Source of the DNA: JAFDZV01 sp964455525
GTDB lineage: Bacteria; Bacteroidota; Ignavibacteria; OLB7
Reading direction: 5' to 3'
NCBI GenBank assembly: GCA_964455525.1
Contig: CAYVWR010000001.1
Location: 992,001 to 1,056,000 of the forward strand
DNA length: 64,000 bases
Positions 18,105-27,192 of this stretch are shown here, in pieces; positions within the stretch are counted from its first letter, which is position 1; each line of letters opens with the position of its first letter. The notes under the pieces were generated by a model. That model worked only from the letters and a program-made list of their open reading frames with translations, ran no database searches and was not told where the DNA came from. Made by a program: the position numbers and the translations under genes.

Positions 18105-20585
18105 ATGAAACGGCTTCGATTAGTCATTGTACATCTTGCACTCGTATTTCCGTTTCTCTGCGGGATACGTCTGGCTGCGCAGCCGGCCAATCCCTTGTGC
18201 ACTGGAAATGAGACATGGATGCCTGTTGGTTCAGGCCTTGAAGGAGAGGCAGCCCACAGCATCGTTATGGATGACGGGCTGTATGTTATTCACGAAAAAG
18301 CGGTTCCCTCACAACCGGGCATTATGTCGATCCAAATATCCCGATGGGACGGCTCATCCTGGACCGACATTGCCAATGCAACGGCCAGAAGCGTGAAGGA
18401 GCAATATTCGACCCCAACCATGGTGACATCCTTTATCAACTACAAGGGAGAGTTCTATGTGGGCGGAGCATTTGAGTCGGTGAACGACATCGCAAACACG
18501 CAGGGCGTGGTCAAGTGGAACGGAAGCACCTGGGCACCGGTTGTAGTGCCGGAAGGGTTTACGACCGTCTATGCAATGGCTGAATACAGGGATGAGCTGT
18601 ACATCACCGGCCACGGCAAAAACGGCTATGGGCGTATTGTCAAAGGTGATGGATCAACATGGGGAACCCCAGGCGATGGCAAGATAGCGGGCTATATAGA
18701 GACGATGGCGGTAGGGGACGGCAAGCTCTATGTAGGAGGCAACTTCGACAACATTGATAATGGTATGCACACCCTGGGCATTGCCATGTGGGATGGAAAT
18801 TCGTGGTCACGAAGCTTTCCATTCCAGCTCTTTTCAATAGTCCATAGCCTGATCTACCATAACGGCAAGCTCTTCGCTTATACGGATCTCCCTACGGAAA
18901 ATGGCTTCTCGGGCCGGTTTACCTACTGGGATGGTGCATCCTGGCATGAGGACTCACAGTTCGCAGACAACGACCCTATCACAGAAGCCAAATTTGGCAT
19001 TCATAATGGCGAACTCTATGTATATGGCACCACCAACGACACTCTCGAAAACGGGCTGCGCCATGGAGTCGCCGCACGATGGGATGGGTCAACCTGGACA
19101 CGCATTTCGGGCTTTGTGGGCTCACCACGATTTATGACCAGCTACGATGGCGCGCTGTATGCTGGCGGGCAGTTCACACGATCATGCGGACCTGCCCTGA
19201 ACCATATCGCCTATCTCTGCAACAACGACAACTGCGCACGCATCACCGGCACGATCTATCACGATCTGGATACCAACTGCACACAGGACGCCGGAGAGAA
19301 CGGACTGCCACAGCGCATTGTGGAGATACTCCCCGGGCCGTTCTATGCGGTCAGCGACGAGCATGGCAACTATTCGCAGTATGTGCACCCAGGCGCCTAT
19401 ACCGTCACAATGCTCCCCTATCTTCACTGGGAAAGAAGCTGCCCGGTCTCGGGAGAATATTCGGTGACGATTGCAAACCAAGGCTCGCATGCCGGAGGGA
19501 ACGATTTTGCCGCAACGCCCATTCCCGGCATTCAGGATATCCGCGTCAGCATTGTTGCAAGCCGTGCGCGACAGGGACGACAGCTTACCTACGCCATCAG
19601 GTACGAGAACAAAGGAACCGTTGTCATGGATGGCACGATACGGCTGGCGCTGGACCCGCTTCTGAGATTCGACTCGGCACAGACGGCCATCACACGCATC
19701 GCATCCAACATTGCCGAATGGGAGTACACAGGACTGGGCATGGACGAGGCCCGTACCATTATGGTCTGGGCTACCGTGCCGATCGAGACACCGATGGGAA
19801 CCCTATTCTGCGCGCAGGTCGAGGCCACTCCGGTGCAGAACAACTTCAGCAACACTACCCGCGATAGCGTCTGTGTGCCGGTTACCGGCTCCTTCGATCC
19901 CAACGATATCCAGGTCACCCCGCTCGGCATCGAGGATAATGGCGTCATCTCCGCCAATGACTCCACGCTCACCTACTGGGTCAGATTCCAGAACACAGGC
20001 AACGATACCGCCTTCAAGGTCGTCGTCGTCGATTCGCTCCCGCCTCACCTCGATATAACATCCATCACCCTTGGTGCGGCAAGCCATCCCTTCTCCTTCT
20101 CGATCAACAGCGACAATGCTCTGGTCTGGACCTTCAACGACATCATGCTCCCCGACAGCGCGGCACATCAGCTCAACAGCAATGGGTTCTTCAAGTTCTC
20201 CATCCGGCTGAAGCCACATCTTCCCATCGGCACCGAGATCGCCAATCGTGTCCACATCTACTTCGACCACAACGAGCCGGTTACAACCAACACCGTCGTC
20301 TCGGTCATCGGCTCCACGATGGGGGTTGAAGAGAATAATAGCCAGGCGGCAATGTTAGCGATCTATCCCAACCCAGCCCACGGGATCGTGCATCTCAGCG
20401 GAGAGATCCGCCGGGGCGGACAAGTTATCGTTCGCGATCTGCTTGGCCGCACCATCAGCAGCCACACGCACGACGGAAGCGGTCGTATAACGATCGACGC
20501 GACATCGCTGCCGGCAGGGATCTATGTGCTACAGGCGGAGACACCGACGGGAATCGCATTACAACGTTTCCTGGTAGTGCACTGA
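18105..20585 (+). CDS. Large secreted protein with kelch-like repeats and T9SS sorting domain
   Basis: An 826-residue protein with strong Shine-Dalgarno GGAGG 8 bases before the ATG and a signal peptide ending near LAAQ. Residues about 30-370 repeat the unit 'W(D/N)G.(S/T)W', typical of surface propellers: WDGSSWTDI, WNGSTWAPV, WDGNSWSRS, WDGASWHED, WDGSTWTRI. Next comes a prealbumin/SdrD-B-like domain ('GTIYHDLDTNCTQDAGE', about residues 385-460). DUF11-like adhesive domains follow ('SFDPNDIQV', 'VRFQNTGNDTAFKVVVVDSL'). The final 80 residues are a type A sorting domain (AIYPNPAHG...GIYVLQ). It is likely a surface adhesin or structural protein exported by the T9SS. Confidence 0.85.
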   Translation: MKRLRLVIVHLALVFPFLCGIRLAAQPANPLCTGNETWMPVGSGLEGEAAHSIVMDDGLYVIHEKAVPSQPGIMSIQISRWDGSSWTDIANATARSVKEQYSTPTMVTSFINYKGEFYVGGAFESVNDIANTQGVVKWNGSTWAPVVVPEGFTTVYAMAEYRDELYITGHGKNGYGRIVKGDGSTWGTPGDGKIAGYIETMAVGDGKLYVGGNFDNIDNGMHTLGIAMWDGNSWSRSFPFQLFSIVHSLIYHNGKLFAYTDLPTENGFSGRFTYWDGASWHEDSQFADNDPITEAKFGIHNGELYVYGTTNDTLENGLRHGVAARWDGSTWTRISGFVGSPRFMTSYDGALYAGGQFTRSCGPALNHIAYLCNNDNCARITGTIYHDLDTNCTQDAGENGLPQRIVEILPGPFYAVSDEHGNYSQYVHPGAYTVTMLPYLHWERSCPVSGEYSVTIANQGSHAGGNDFAATPIPGIQDIRVSIVASRARQGRQLTYAIRYENKGTVVMDGTIRLALDPLLRFDSAQTAITRIASNIAEWEYTGLGMDEARTIMVWATVPIETPMGTLFCAQVEATPVQNNFSNTTRDSVCVPVTGSFDPNDIQVTPLGIEDNGVISANDSTLTYWVRFQNTGNDTAFKVVVVDSLPPHLDITSITLGAASHPFSFSINSDNALVWTFNDIMLPDSAAHQLNSNGFFKFSIRLKPHLPIGTEIANRVHIYFDHNEPVTTNTVVSVIGSTMGVEENNSQAAMLAIYPNPAHGIVHLSGEIRRGGQVIVRDLLGRTISSHTHDGSGRITIDATSLPAGIYVLQAETPTGIALQRFLVVH

Positions 20586-20965
20586 CCGCTGTTCGTCCAT
20601 CGGGATCTTCTTTTTTTTTTGCGTCATCGAACAACGGAATCAACAACCGCAGGACGGCCGGGCATGGCCGTCCTGCGGCATATCCGGCCTGCCCTGCTCC
20701 CCGGGCAACCATCACATTCCTGTAGGTTTCATGGATAAGGATCGCTGAAGGGCCTGCGCCCTGATTTTCGCACCACCGATGGGAGCAAGGGTGCGCCCGG
20801 CATCGCCGGTATTGGCGTACAGGTTATCTTTCCCCGTTTCCATGTCATCTATAGCCAGTGCGGCATCACAGTTGCACCACACCTGCATGATGGCCGCGCA
20901 GAGGGGGACATCTGATTGCCTCATCTGCACCCATTGACCTGTATCGACAATCATCGAGGACGACC
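20586..20965. other. Intergenic region
   Basis: The stretch contains the terminator at 20647-20678 and otherwise nothing I can name in 380 bases. Confidence 0.4.
20647..20678 (+). terminator. Terminator after the 18.1-kb secreted protein
   Basis: A perfect 13-bp stem, ccgcaggacggcc/ggccgtcctgcgg, with a 6-base loop. Confidence 0.7.
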
Positions 20966-21445
20966 ATGAACACTGCTGGGAATATTCTTCGGCGCTGGTA
21001 TCTGCTCTCCCCGCTTCTGTTCTCTCTTCTTGCCTGTGCGACAACAGGCCAGGGAGGACTTCAGGGGGAATTTGATGTGGCACGTAGCACATGGAGGCTG
21101 GCACGTCCGGGCGATTACACCTACCGCTATCAGCTCTCCTGTTTCTGCCCCCAGGAACTGACACGTCCGGTGATCATCAGCGTGCGCAATGCACGGGTCG
21201 ATAGCGTCTTGTATGCCGATGGCAGCGGGGCGGTCGATCCGCAGTATCTGAGCCATTTCCGAACGATCGATCAGCTTTTCGACTTTATGCAGGAGGCTCT
21301 CAACAGCAGCCCGGCAGAGATGGCGGCCAGTTACGATCCCACCTACGGATATCCCACCTCGGCCACCATAGATTACGACGCAAACATGGCCGACGAGGAG
21401 TTCCGTTTCATCGCCGACAGCCTGAAGCCTGCTGTATCACGTTAG
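20966..21445 (+). CDS. DUF6174 family lipoprotein
   Basis: A 159-residue protein with a lipoprotein signal (LLFSLLAC/A, Cys near residue 24). The mature part carries the DUF6174 pattern: 'YTYRYQLSCFCPQELTRPV', 'ISVRNARVDSVLYADG', 'TIDQLFDFMQEAL', 'YDPTYGYPTSATIDYD' and a final acidic 'ADEEFRF'. The family is common in Bacteroidetes-related and other genomes and has no established function. It stands alone between terminators, facing mutL. Confidence 0.8.
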   Translation: MNTAGNILRRWYLLSPLLFSLLACATTGQGGLQGEFDVARSTWRLARPGDYTYRYQLSCFCPQELTRPVIISVRNARVDSVLYADGSGAVDPQYLSHFRTIDQLFDFMQEALNSSPAEMAASYDPTYGYPTSATIDYDANMADEEFRFIADSLKPAVSR

Positions 21446-21529
21446 GCTTACTCCTTCCTGGCATATCTATCTGGCGGAGCCGGGAGCGCTCCGCGCGCGC
21501 GGAGCAACGATCCCCCCCGGAACCATGAA

Positions 21530-21563
21530 GGGCTACGGATCGGTTGAACCCGGTCCGTAGCCC
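21530..21563. terminator. Bidirectional terminator between the DUF6174 gene and mutL
   Basis: gggctacgga and tccgtagccc form a strong stem extended by cgg/ccg around a short loop, in the convergent gap of 142 bases between two stop codons. It could serve both strands. Confidence 0.65.
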
Positions 21564-21587
21564 TTGCGATGTCTGGCCTCTCGTCAT

Positions 21588-23507
21588 CTACGAGGTTCTG
21601 CCGAACCGCCTATCAAGTTCGGCCAGATCGATACGAATCACGATCGGCCGCCCATGAGGGCAGACATACGGCATGGAGGTTGCAAAAAGCTGTTCGATAA
21701 GGTTAAGCATCTCCGGCTCCGAAAGTGGATCACCGGCTTTAATTGATGCACGACAGGCGAAGGATGCGGCGATCAGCTCGCGCTGGTCGGTCATCCCCAT
21801 CTGCTGATATTCCTGGTACTGATCGAGCAGTTCCCGGAGAATGGCCCCCTCCTGTCCGGGGCGGACATCGTTCGGCACCCCCTGGATTACCACCCGTTCC
21901 CCCTTCTCCAGCGATACATCAAACCCAAGCGCCAGAAGATCGACCCGAAGTTCGCGAACCAGCGCATACTCGGCTGGCGTGGACTTCATCTCCAGCGGAA
22001 AGAGAAGCTGTTGCGACATCGGCATTGCCGCCTTCATGTTCTCCAGGGCCTGTTCATAGAGAATCCGCTCATGTGCCACATGCTGATCGATCATCATGAT
22101 GCCGGAACGAATCTGCGACAGGATATACTTATTGTGAATCTGCCAAAGCCCGGCCCGATCCTCGGTGGCCGACTCCACCGGGCGCACCTCCTGCTGAAGC
22201 ATCACCCCGCCACCTCGTCCGGCAGCCGTGCGGTTCCCATCGGAGGCGGGCATCTGCTCCGTTCCAGAAGCATGGCGTTGCGGCTCGCCAAAAAGCTGGC
22301 GCAGAAGATCGCTCCCCATCCCCCCCTGTTTCTCCGCACGAGGTTCACGAAAGGCCCCTTCGTGCGAAGAAGGCATCGGCGCACCGGACGAAGGCCGCTC
22401 GGATGAGCGGGGCGTAACCGGGAACTTCTCGGCGCGATCGTACTGCGGCAACGCAAAACGCAGCGCAGCGATCACGCTCTCGGCGGTCTCCGCCGGGGGC
22501 ATGGTCATTGCCGGCGTCAGGTTGTACTCCCGAAGCGTTGAACGAGTCCCCTCCTGCAATACATGATAGATGGCGTTCTCATCATCGAACTTCACCTCGG
22601 ATTTTGTCGGGTGCACGTTCACATCAACCCGCTCCGGGTCGATCTCCAGATAGATGATATAGGGAGGATAGCTCTGGGCATCCATCAGATGTTCGTAGCC
22701 GGTGAAGATAGCATGCGAGAGCAACCGGCTGGCGATATAGCGCCCATTGAGAAACAGGTACTGATCGCTCTTGGATTTACGGGCGAAGTTCGGCCTGCCG
22801 ATAAATCCCGTAGCCTTTATTCCCTCGGCAGTGGCCTCGAACGGCAGCAGGGCGTTCATCATCTCGCTATTATAGAGCGCGGTGATGCGTTCCTCAAGCG
22901 TTCCCGGCGCCACATTCATCACCAGGGAATCATCATCCGAAAGAGTAAAGGCCACCTGCGGATAGCAGAGCGCAAAACGCTGCATGGTCTCCACAATGTG
23001 CTTGAACTCGGTGGCATTGGACTTCAGGAATTTCCTCCGGGCCGGCACCGAGAAGAAGAGATTTTTCACCGCGATCGACGTGCCGCGCTCGCACGCTGTT
23101 TTGGTGCTCTCCAGCACCTGCCCGTTCTCCACACGCACCAGCGTGCCCAGCTCCTCCCCTTCCTGACGGGTTTTCAGCTCCACCTGTGCCACCGCCGCTA
23201 TGGCGGCCAGGGCCTCGCCGCGGAACCCGAGCGTCATGATCCTGTCCAGATCCTCCGATGTGGCGATCTTGCTTGTGGCATGACGGAGGAACGCAGTTTC
23301 GGCATCCTCCCGGTCCATACCTGCGCCGTTATCGCTCACATAGATCAACGACTTGCCGGCGTTTCGGATCACCACCGATACCTGTGTCGCGCCAGCGTCG
23401 AGGGCGTTCTCCACCATCTCCTTGACGACCGACTCCGGGCGCTGCACCACCTCGCCCGCGGCGATCTTGTTGGCGAGTGATTCTGGAAGCTTGTGTATGC
23501 GAGACAT
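21588..23507 (-). CDS. mutL: DNA mismatch repair protein MutL
   Basis: A 639-residue protein. The GHKL ATPase domain shows 'IAAGEVVQRPESVVKEMVENALDAGA' (split here over residues 14-40), 'DNGAGM' and 'GFRGEAL'. After a poorly conserved linker (about residues 335-440), the C-terminal domain carries the metal-dependent nicking-endonuclease motif as 'DQHVAHERILYE', where Val replaces the usual Ala. It also has 'ACRASIKAGD' and 'CPHGRPI', which belong to the same metal site. It is therefore an endonuclease-type MutL, as in bacteria without MutH. It links MutS mismatch recognition to strand removal. ATG start; the upstream 363 bases hold its promoter. Confidence 0.96.
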   Translation of the reverse strand: MSRIHKLPESLANKIAAGEVVQRPESVVKEMVENALDAGATQVSVVIRNAGKSLIYVSDNGAGMDREDAETAFLRHATSKIATSEDLDRIMTLGFRGEALAAIAAVAQVELKTRQEGEELGTLVRVENGQVLESTKTACERGTSIAVKNLFFSVPARRKFLKSNATEFKHIVETMQRFALCYPQVAFTLSDDDSLVMNVAPGTLEERITALYNSEMMNALLPFEATAEGIKATGFIGRPNFARKSKSDQYLFLNGRYIASRLLSHAIFTGYEHLMDAQSYPPYIIYLEIDPERVDVNVHPTKSEVKFDDENAIYHVLQEGTRSTLREYNLTPAMTMPPAETAESVIAALRFALPQYDRAEKFPVTPRSSERPSSGAPMPSSHEGAFREPRAEKQGGMGSDLLRQLFGEPQRHASGTEQMPASDGNRTAAGRGGGVMLQQEVRPVESATEDRAGLWQIHNKYILSQIRSGIMMIDQHVAHERILYEQALENMKAAMPMSQQLLFPLEMKSTPAEYALVRELRVDLLALGFDVSLEKGERVVIQGVPNDVRPGQEGAILRELLDQYQEYQQMGMTDQRELIAASFACRASIKAGDPLSEPEMLNLIEQLFATSMPYVCPHGRPIVIRIDLAELDRRFGRTS

Positions 23508-23870
23508 GGATCGTAGTCAGTGCTAGTGCTGAGATCTAAGTTCTTAGGATTTGAGGACTTAGTGTTTAGAGAATCGGGGCTACGGGTTCATTGCCTGTCG
23601 TTGTTTTCACGTGTTCCGCGAGTATCCCGGAACAGCACAATACAAAATCATAGTGTGCCCACTCCAGAGTGGCCCCACACCACAAAGGTACGAGAGATTC
23701 ATTCCGCAACAGAGCGATGAACTGCCACCACCAAAACCGGCATGCGTATCGGGAGACCCCCTACACCGCTGCGCCATAGAGCGCCGGGAGCGCCCTCGGC
23801 AATGCTGTTATCCCCACGGTTCCTCTCCCCGGTTGAACCAGGCGGCACCGCCACCAGGCATGATCGCCGG
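23508..23870. other. Intergenic region upstream of mutL
   Basis: The mutL-proximal half is noticeably more AT-rich than its surroundings, which suits a promoter. A small palindrome, ccactccagagtgg, lies at 23659-23672. No gene is visible. Confidence 0.4.
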
Positions 23871-24941
23871 TCATCGCCCGCGCTGCACCCTGAACTTAAC
23901 GAACGGCCGGAAGGCGGCAACACCAAGTCTTGGAGGACGAAGAAATTCCGTGATGCCCGGCCCATTGGCTATTGTGCGGCCATCCAGTTCGACATTGAAA
24001 CCGGAGATGAGCCTATGATAAAACGGCCCGGCATCAACCGCATGTTGCTGGCGTGCGGCAAACCGCAGCCCGGCGCCCGCCGAATCTCCCGCAAGCTCCT
24101 TCGGATACCGAAGCGTTGACCAGTGTGCGCCCCTCGTCGATTCCCGCAGAACCAGATCGTCTGCATGGCAGATCAGCCCTCCATTTTCCAGAAGAAGCAT
24201 GCGCCGGAAGGGACTCTGCCCCGGTTCATCGGGCATCACCGAGAAATAGACGAAAAGATGCCGTTCGGAGTGGAGGCGCCCCCAGTGCCAATCGGCCTGA
24301 AGATGATGGAGCGGTCCGGTACCGAAGTTGCGATCGTGATAGGCACGCCCGGAAAATCGTGCCTTGCGGGTGCTCCGCCCAAGGCGCCAGAGATCAATCC
24401 TGGCGGTAAAGGTCCCCTGGAGTGCGACGGGAACCCAGAAGTGGCCCTCCGCTGCTGGATCATACTCCGATGCGATCTCGCCGAGATCCCCTGGCGGCGC
24501 ATGCATCTCGATATCCCCGACAAGTCTGGCACGGCCAAGCCCAAGCGCAACATCGAGATAGAAGAGATACGATTTCGATCCCGTACGTGATCGCTCCCCT
24601 CGCACCGCATTCCTCCCCAGCCGTGCATCGGCATTCGATGAGTCGCCCCCCGGACTATCGCCCGGCATCTCCTGAAGGCTGGAGAAGATCCTGCGGCCAC
24701 GATGATAGAGGTTGAAACTGAACGCGGAAAAATCCTCCGGGCGCGGTGGCGGCAACGCCGGATTACGAATGTGGCGATCGATGGCCGCCGTATAATGCGG
24801 GGACATCGGGCACCCCCGAAACCAGATGGCGACAAACCCCCACTCGCCATCGTCTGAAAGCCCATCAAAGTAGGTCCATTCGTACGAGCCTGGAGTTGTT
24901 AGATTGTGGAACCGGTCCTCGGAATCACGCAGGACAACCAT
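23871..24941 (-). CDS. crtC: Carotenoid 1,2-hydratase (CrtC) family protein
   Basis: About 356 residues from ATG 24941; an in-frame TTG at 24971 would add ten. It shows the CrtC/hydroxyneurosporene synthase pattern: 'SYEWTYFDGLSDDGEWGFVAIWF' at the start (shown in full only over residues 19-41), then 'GRAYHDRNFGTGPL' and 'WHWGR' near residues 210-235. The family adds water across the terminal double bond of acyclic carotenoid ends, giving a 1-hydroxy group. The divergent neighbour is a family 2 glycosyltransferase, which could glycosylate that hydroxyl as in chlorobactene glucoside formation. No carotenoid backbone genes are in the window. Confidence 0.8.
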   Translation of the reverse strand: MVVLRDSEDRFHNLTTPGSYEWTYFDGLSDDGEWGFVAIWFRGCPMSPHYTAAIDRHIRNPALPPPRPEDFSAFSFNLYHRGRRIFSSLQEMPGDSPGGDSSNADARLGRNAVRGERSRTGSKSYLFYLDVALGLGRARLVGDIEMHAPPGDLGEIASEYDPAAEGHFWVPVALQGTFTARIDLWRLGRSTRKARFSGRAYHDRNFGTGPLHHLQADWHWGRLHSERHLFVYFSVMPDEPGQSPFRRMLLLENGGLICHADDLVLRESTRGAHWSTLRYPKELAGDSAGAGLRFAARQQHAVDAGPFYHRLISGFNVELDGRTIANGPGITEFLRPPRLGVAAFRPFVKFRVQRGR

Positions 24942-25130
24942 GCATCGTACCCTGGAATTGAATAGTGCCAACGGAGTAAGATAACGAACAGCACCCTATC
25001 TCCCCCCGAACCGCAGGAGGATGCCGGGAACCTGCTACGGAAGCACCCGACCCCCTGCAAATATTCCCACGGGATAGGCTCCCCATCATACAAATAAAAC
25101 CGGCCCCATCCCGACCGGGACACCCCTGTT

Positions 25131-26276
25131 ATGCTTGCCTATCAGATCATCATCCTTGTGGCTCTGCTCATTCCGTTCGGCATCTCCTGCTGGAACCTGC
25201 TCGGCTTTGCTGCAATCCGTCGGGAAGACTGCCCACGGCGAGCGCTGAAAATATCGGTGTTGATCCCGGCACGGGACGAGGCGCAATCGATCGAGCGCTG
25301 TGTGCGTTCCTTTCTGGAGCAGGAGTATCCATCCTACGAGGTGATCGTCCTGGACGATGCCTCACAGGACGGCACCGGCGCAATACTGGCAGCGCTGCAA
25401 CAGGACGACCCTGCACTGACCGTCCTACAGGGAAAAGAGCTGCCGGAAGGATGGGTGGGAAAAAACTGGGCGTGCCATCAGCTTGCCGAACGGGCAACCG
25501 GCCAATGGCTGCTCTTTGCGGATGCCGATACCTGGCATCTGCCGCAGAGCCTGGCGGCTACCCTGGCATATGCCGAGCGCAATCGGCTTGGCCTTCTCTC
25601 GGGGGTGCCACGTCAGAGTCTGGAGAGCTTCTGGGAGCGTGTCATCATCCCGATGGTCTCCTTCCTCTACTTTGCGTATCTCCCGAACCGCTGGATCACT
25701 GAGCGAAGCGATCCGCGGTTCTCGGCAACAAACGGGCAGCTTCTGTTCATCTCGCGGGAGGCATATGCCAGCATCGGCGGACACCGCAAGATCCGCTCGC
25801 AACTTGTCGAAGACATCTGGATAGGGCGGAACGCCAAGCGAGCGGGGATTCGCACAGCACTGGCGGTGGCGATCGAAACGGCATCCTGCCGGATGTATAG
25901 ATCGCGTGGAGAGATCATCCGGGGATTTTCAAAGAACCTCTTCCCTGGCCTCGACTACAATATTGCGGGGGCCTGCATCTTCATCCTCATCATGGTTCTG
26001 TGTTATGGTGCACCGCTTGTGTTTGTGGTTGCAGGAGGTATACACGGAAACTTCAGCCCCGCGTTCTTCTGGCTGCCACTGGCCCAGCTCCTGCTCGGCC
26101 TTGGCATGCGATGGATGATGGCAGCACGTTTTTCATTCGGCTGGGAACAGCCATTGTATCACCCTCTCTCGGCGCTGGCACTTGCCATGATCATGCTGAA
26201 CTCCATACGCTGGGCATACTGCGGAACAGGAGCGCGGTGGAAGGGAAGAAGCTATCACAGAAACGATCCCGGATAG
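25131..26276 (+). CDS. Membrane family 2 glycosyltransferase, possibly carotenoid glycosyltransferase (CruC-like)
   Basis: 381 residues. An N-terminal membrane helix (LAYQIIILVALLIPFG) precedes a GT-A domain with 'ISVLIPARDEAQSIERCV', the nucleotide-binding 'VLDDASQDGT', the metal-binding 'FADADTWH' and 'QLVEDIWIGR', which has the ED motif. Three or four helices follow at the C-terminus. The layout matches GT2 enzymes such as CruC/CrtQ that transfer sugars to hydroxylated carotenoids at the membrane. The main reason to suggest that substrate is the divergent crtC 189 bases away; a general GT2 acting on another lipid remains possible. Confidence 0.8.
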   Translation: MLAYQIIILVALLIPFGISCWNLLGFAAIRREDCPRRALKISVLIPARDEAQSIERCVRSFLEQEYPSYEVIVLDDASQDGTGAILAALQQDDPALTVLQGKELPEGWVGKNWACHQLAERATGQWLLFADADTWHLPQSLAATLAYAERNRLGLLSGVPRQSLESFWERVIIPMVSFLYFAYLPNRWITERSDPRFSATNGQLLFISREAYASIGGHRKIRSQLVEDIWIGRNAKRAGIRTALAVAIETASCRMYRSRGEIIRGFSKNLFPGLDYNIAGACIFILIMVLCYGAPLVFVVAGGIHGNFSPAFFWLPLAQLLLGLGMRWMMAARFSFGWEQPLYHPLSALALAMIMLNSIRWAYCGTGARWKGRSYHRNDPG

Positions 26277-26629
26277 CTGGCAGAGCAGGCCGCCGGGGCA
26301 CTTCTTTCGCCCCAGTGCGGGGTCCGGCTATGCCGATGCCAGCGGATGCCTGTATGCGATCGGCTGGCATATGGCTATAACACGGCACAGTTCTCTTGAT
26401 GCCGTCTATAGCCTCAGGGGCGGTATGCCGCCGCACCTGACAAGGGGGGGCACCGCATCTCCGAAACGCATGACGAAAACTTCATCGTAAAATCTTCATA
26501 GGCTGCCGATCCGGGCTTGCCTGGGAATAAACGATGCTGTAATATCGTCGCCTAGATGAACAATGCGGGCTTTCCGTTTTTTTCAGCCCCCATCTCCTCT
26601 GATTTCATGCCTAGATCAAGGATCTCGAC
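26277..26629. other. Intergenic region
   Basis: An 8-bp inverted repeat, atgccagc/gctggcat, at 26336-26343 and 26363-26370 may be a weak terminator for the glycosyltransferase. Nothing else is recognisable in 353 bases. Confidence 0.4.
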
Positions 26630-27055
26630 GTGTTACGACGCCCACAATTCCGCATAGAGGGCCCGCAGCGGCCGACTGATCCCCAGGAACGGGATCGGAT
26701 TCGGCGCAACGGCGATCGCCACACGCTAGGCTCGATCATCTGGTTCGCCATGCTTCGTCTGGTGGCGGTGATCTTTGTGGCCCTGTCGTTGCTGGAGCCC
26801 TTCTCGAACTTTTATGCGGAATGGTGGTCGGTAACGGTCCTGGCCATCTATGGCATCGCAATCTATCCGGCACAGATCCAGTATCATTATTTCAAGAAGA
26901 CAAGCAAGCGGCTTATCGAACAGACGCTCTGTTCAAGCTGTCGCCATTTCAACCCGGAAGGGCTTCATTGCATGCAGCTCGACGAACATATCACCGAGCA
27001 TTACCTCCCATGCGACGGCGAGGGATGGGAACCGAGGTCATTCGAGGATATCTAA
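26630..27055 (+). CDS. Small membrane protein with a four-cysteine C-terminal domain
   Basis: 141 residues from a GTG start. A basic N-terminus is followed by two closely spaced hydrophobic segments (about residues 36-57 and 63-80). A C-terminal cytoplasmic-looking tail then has cysteines in the pattern CSSC-x9-C-x13-C (CSSCRHF, LHCMQ, LPCDG), plus conserved-looking His and Glu residues. Four cysteines suggest a zinc or other metal site. I do not recognise a named family. It lies 137 bases before a secreted phosphodiester-glycosidase-like gene on the same strand. Confidence 0.6.
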   Translation: MLRRPQFRIEGPQRPTDPQERDRIRRNGDRHTLGSIIWFAMLRLVAVIFVALSLLEPFSNFYAEWWSVTVLAIYGIAIYPAQIQYHYFKKTSKRLIEQTLCSSCRHFNPEGLHCMQLDEHITEHYLPCDGEGWEPRSFEDI

Positions 27056-27192
27056 GCGTGTCCAGACCGTCCCCGGCCTCCTCCGGGAGCATTGCCGGAT
27101 CGGGTGCACCAGCGCATCCCGGCGCTATCAAGCACCTCCCTCCTCCAGCTTCGCCAATTCATCTCCATCCAGACCGCCTGTTCCAGCATGCC

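Noticed and set aside
22563..23480. 305-codon plus-strand frame opposite mutL
   Set aside because: Antisense shadow of mutL.
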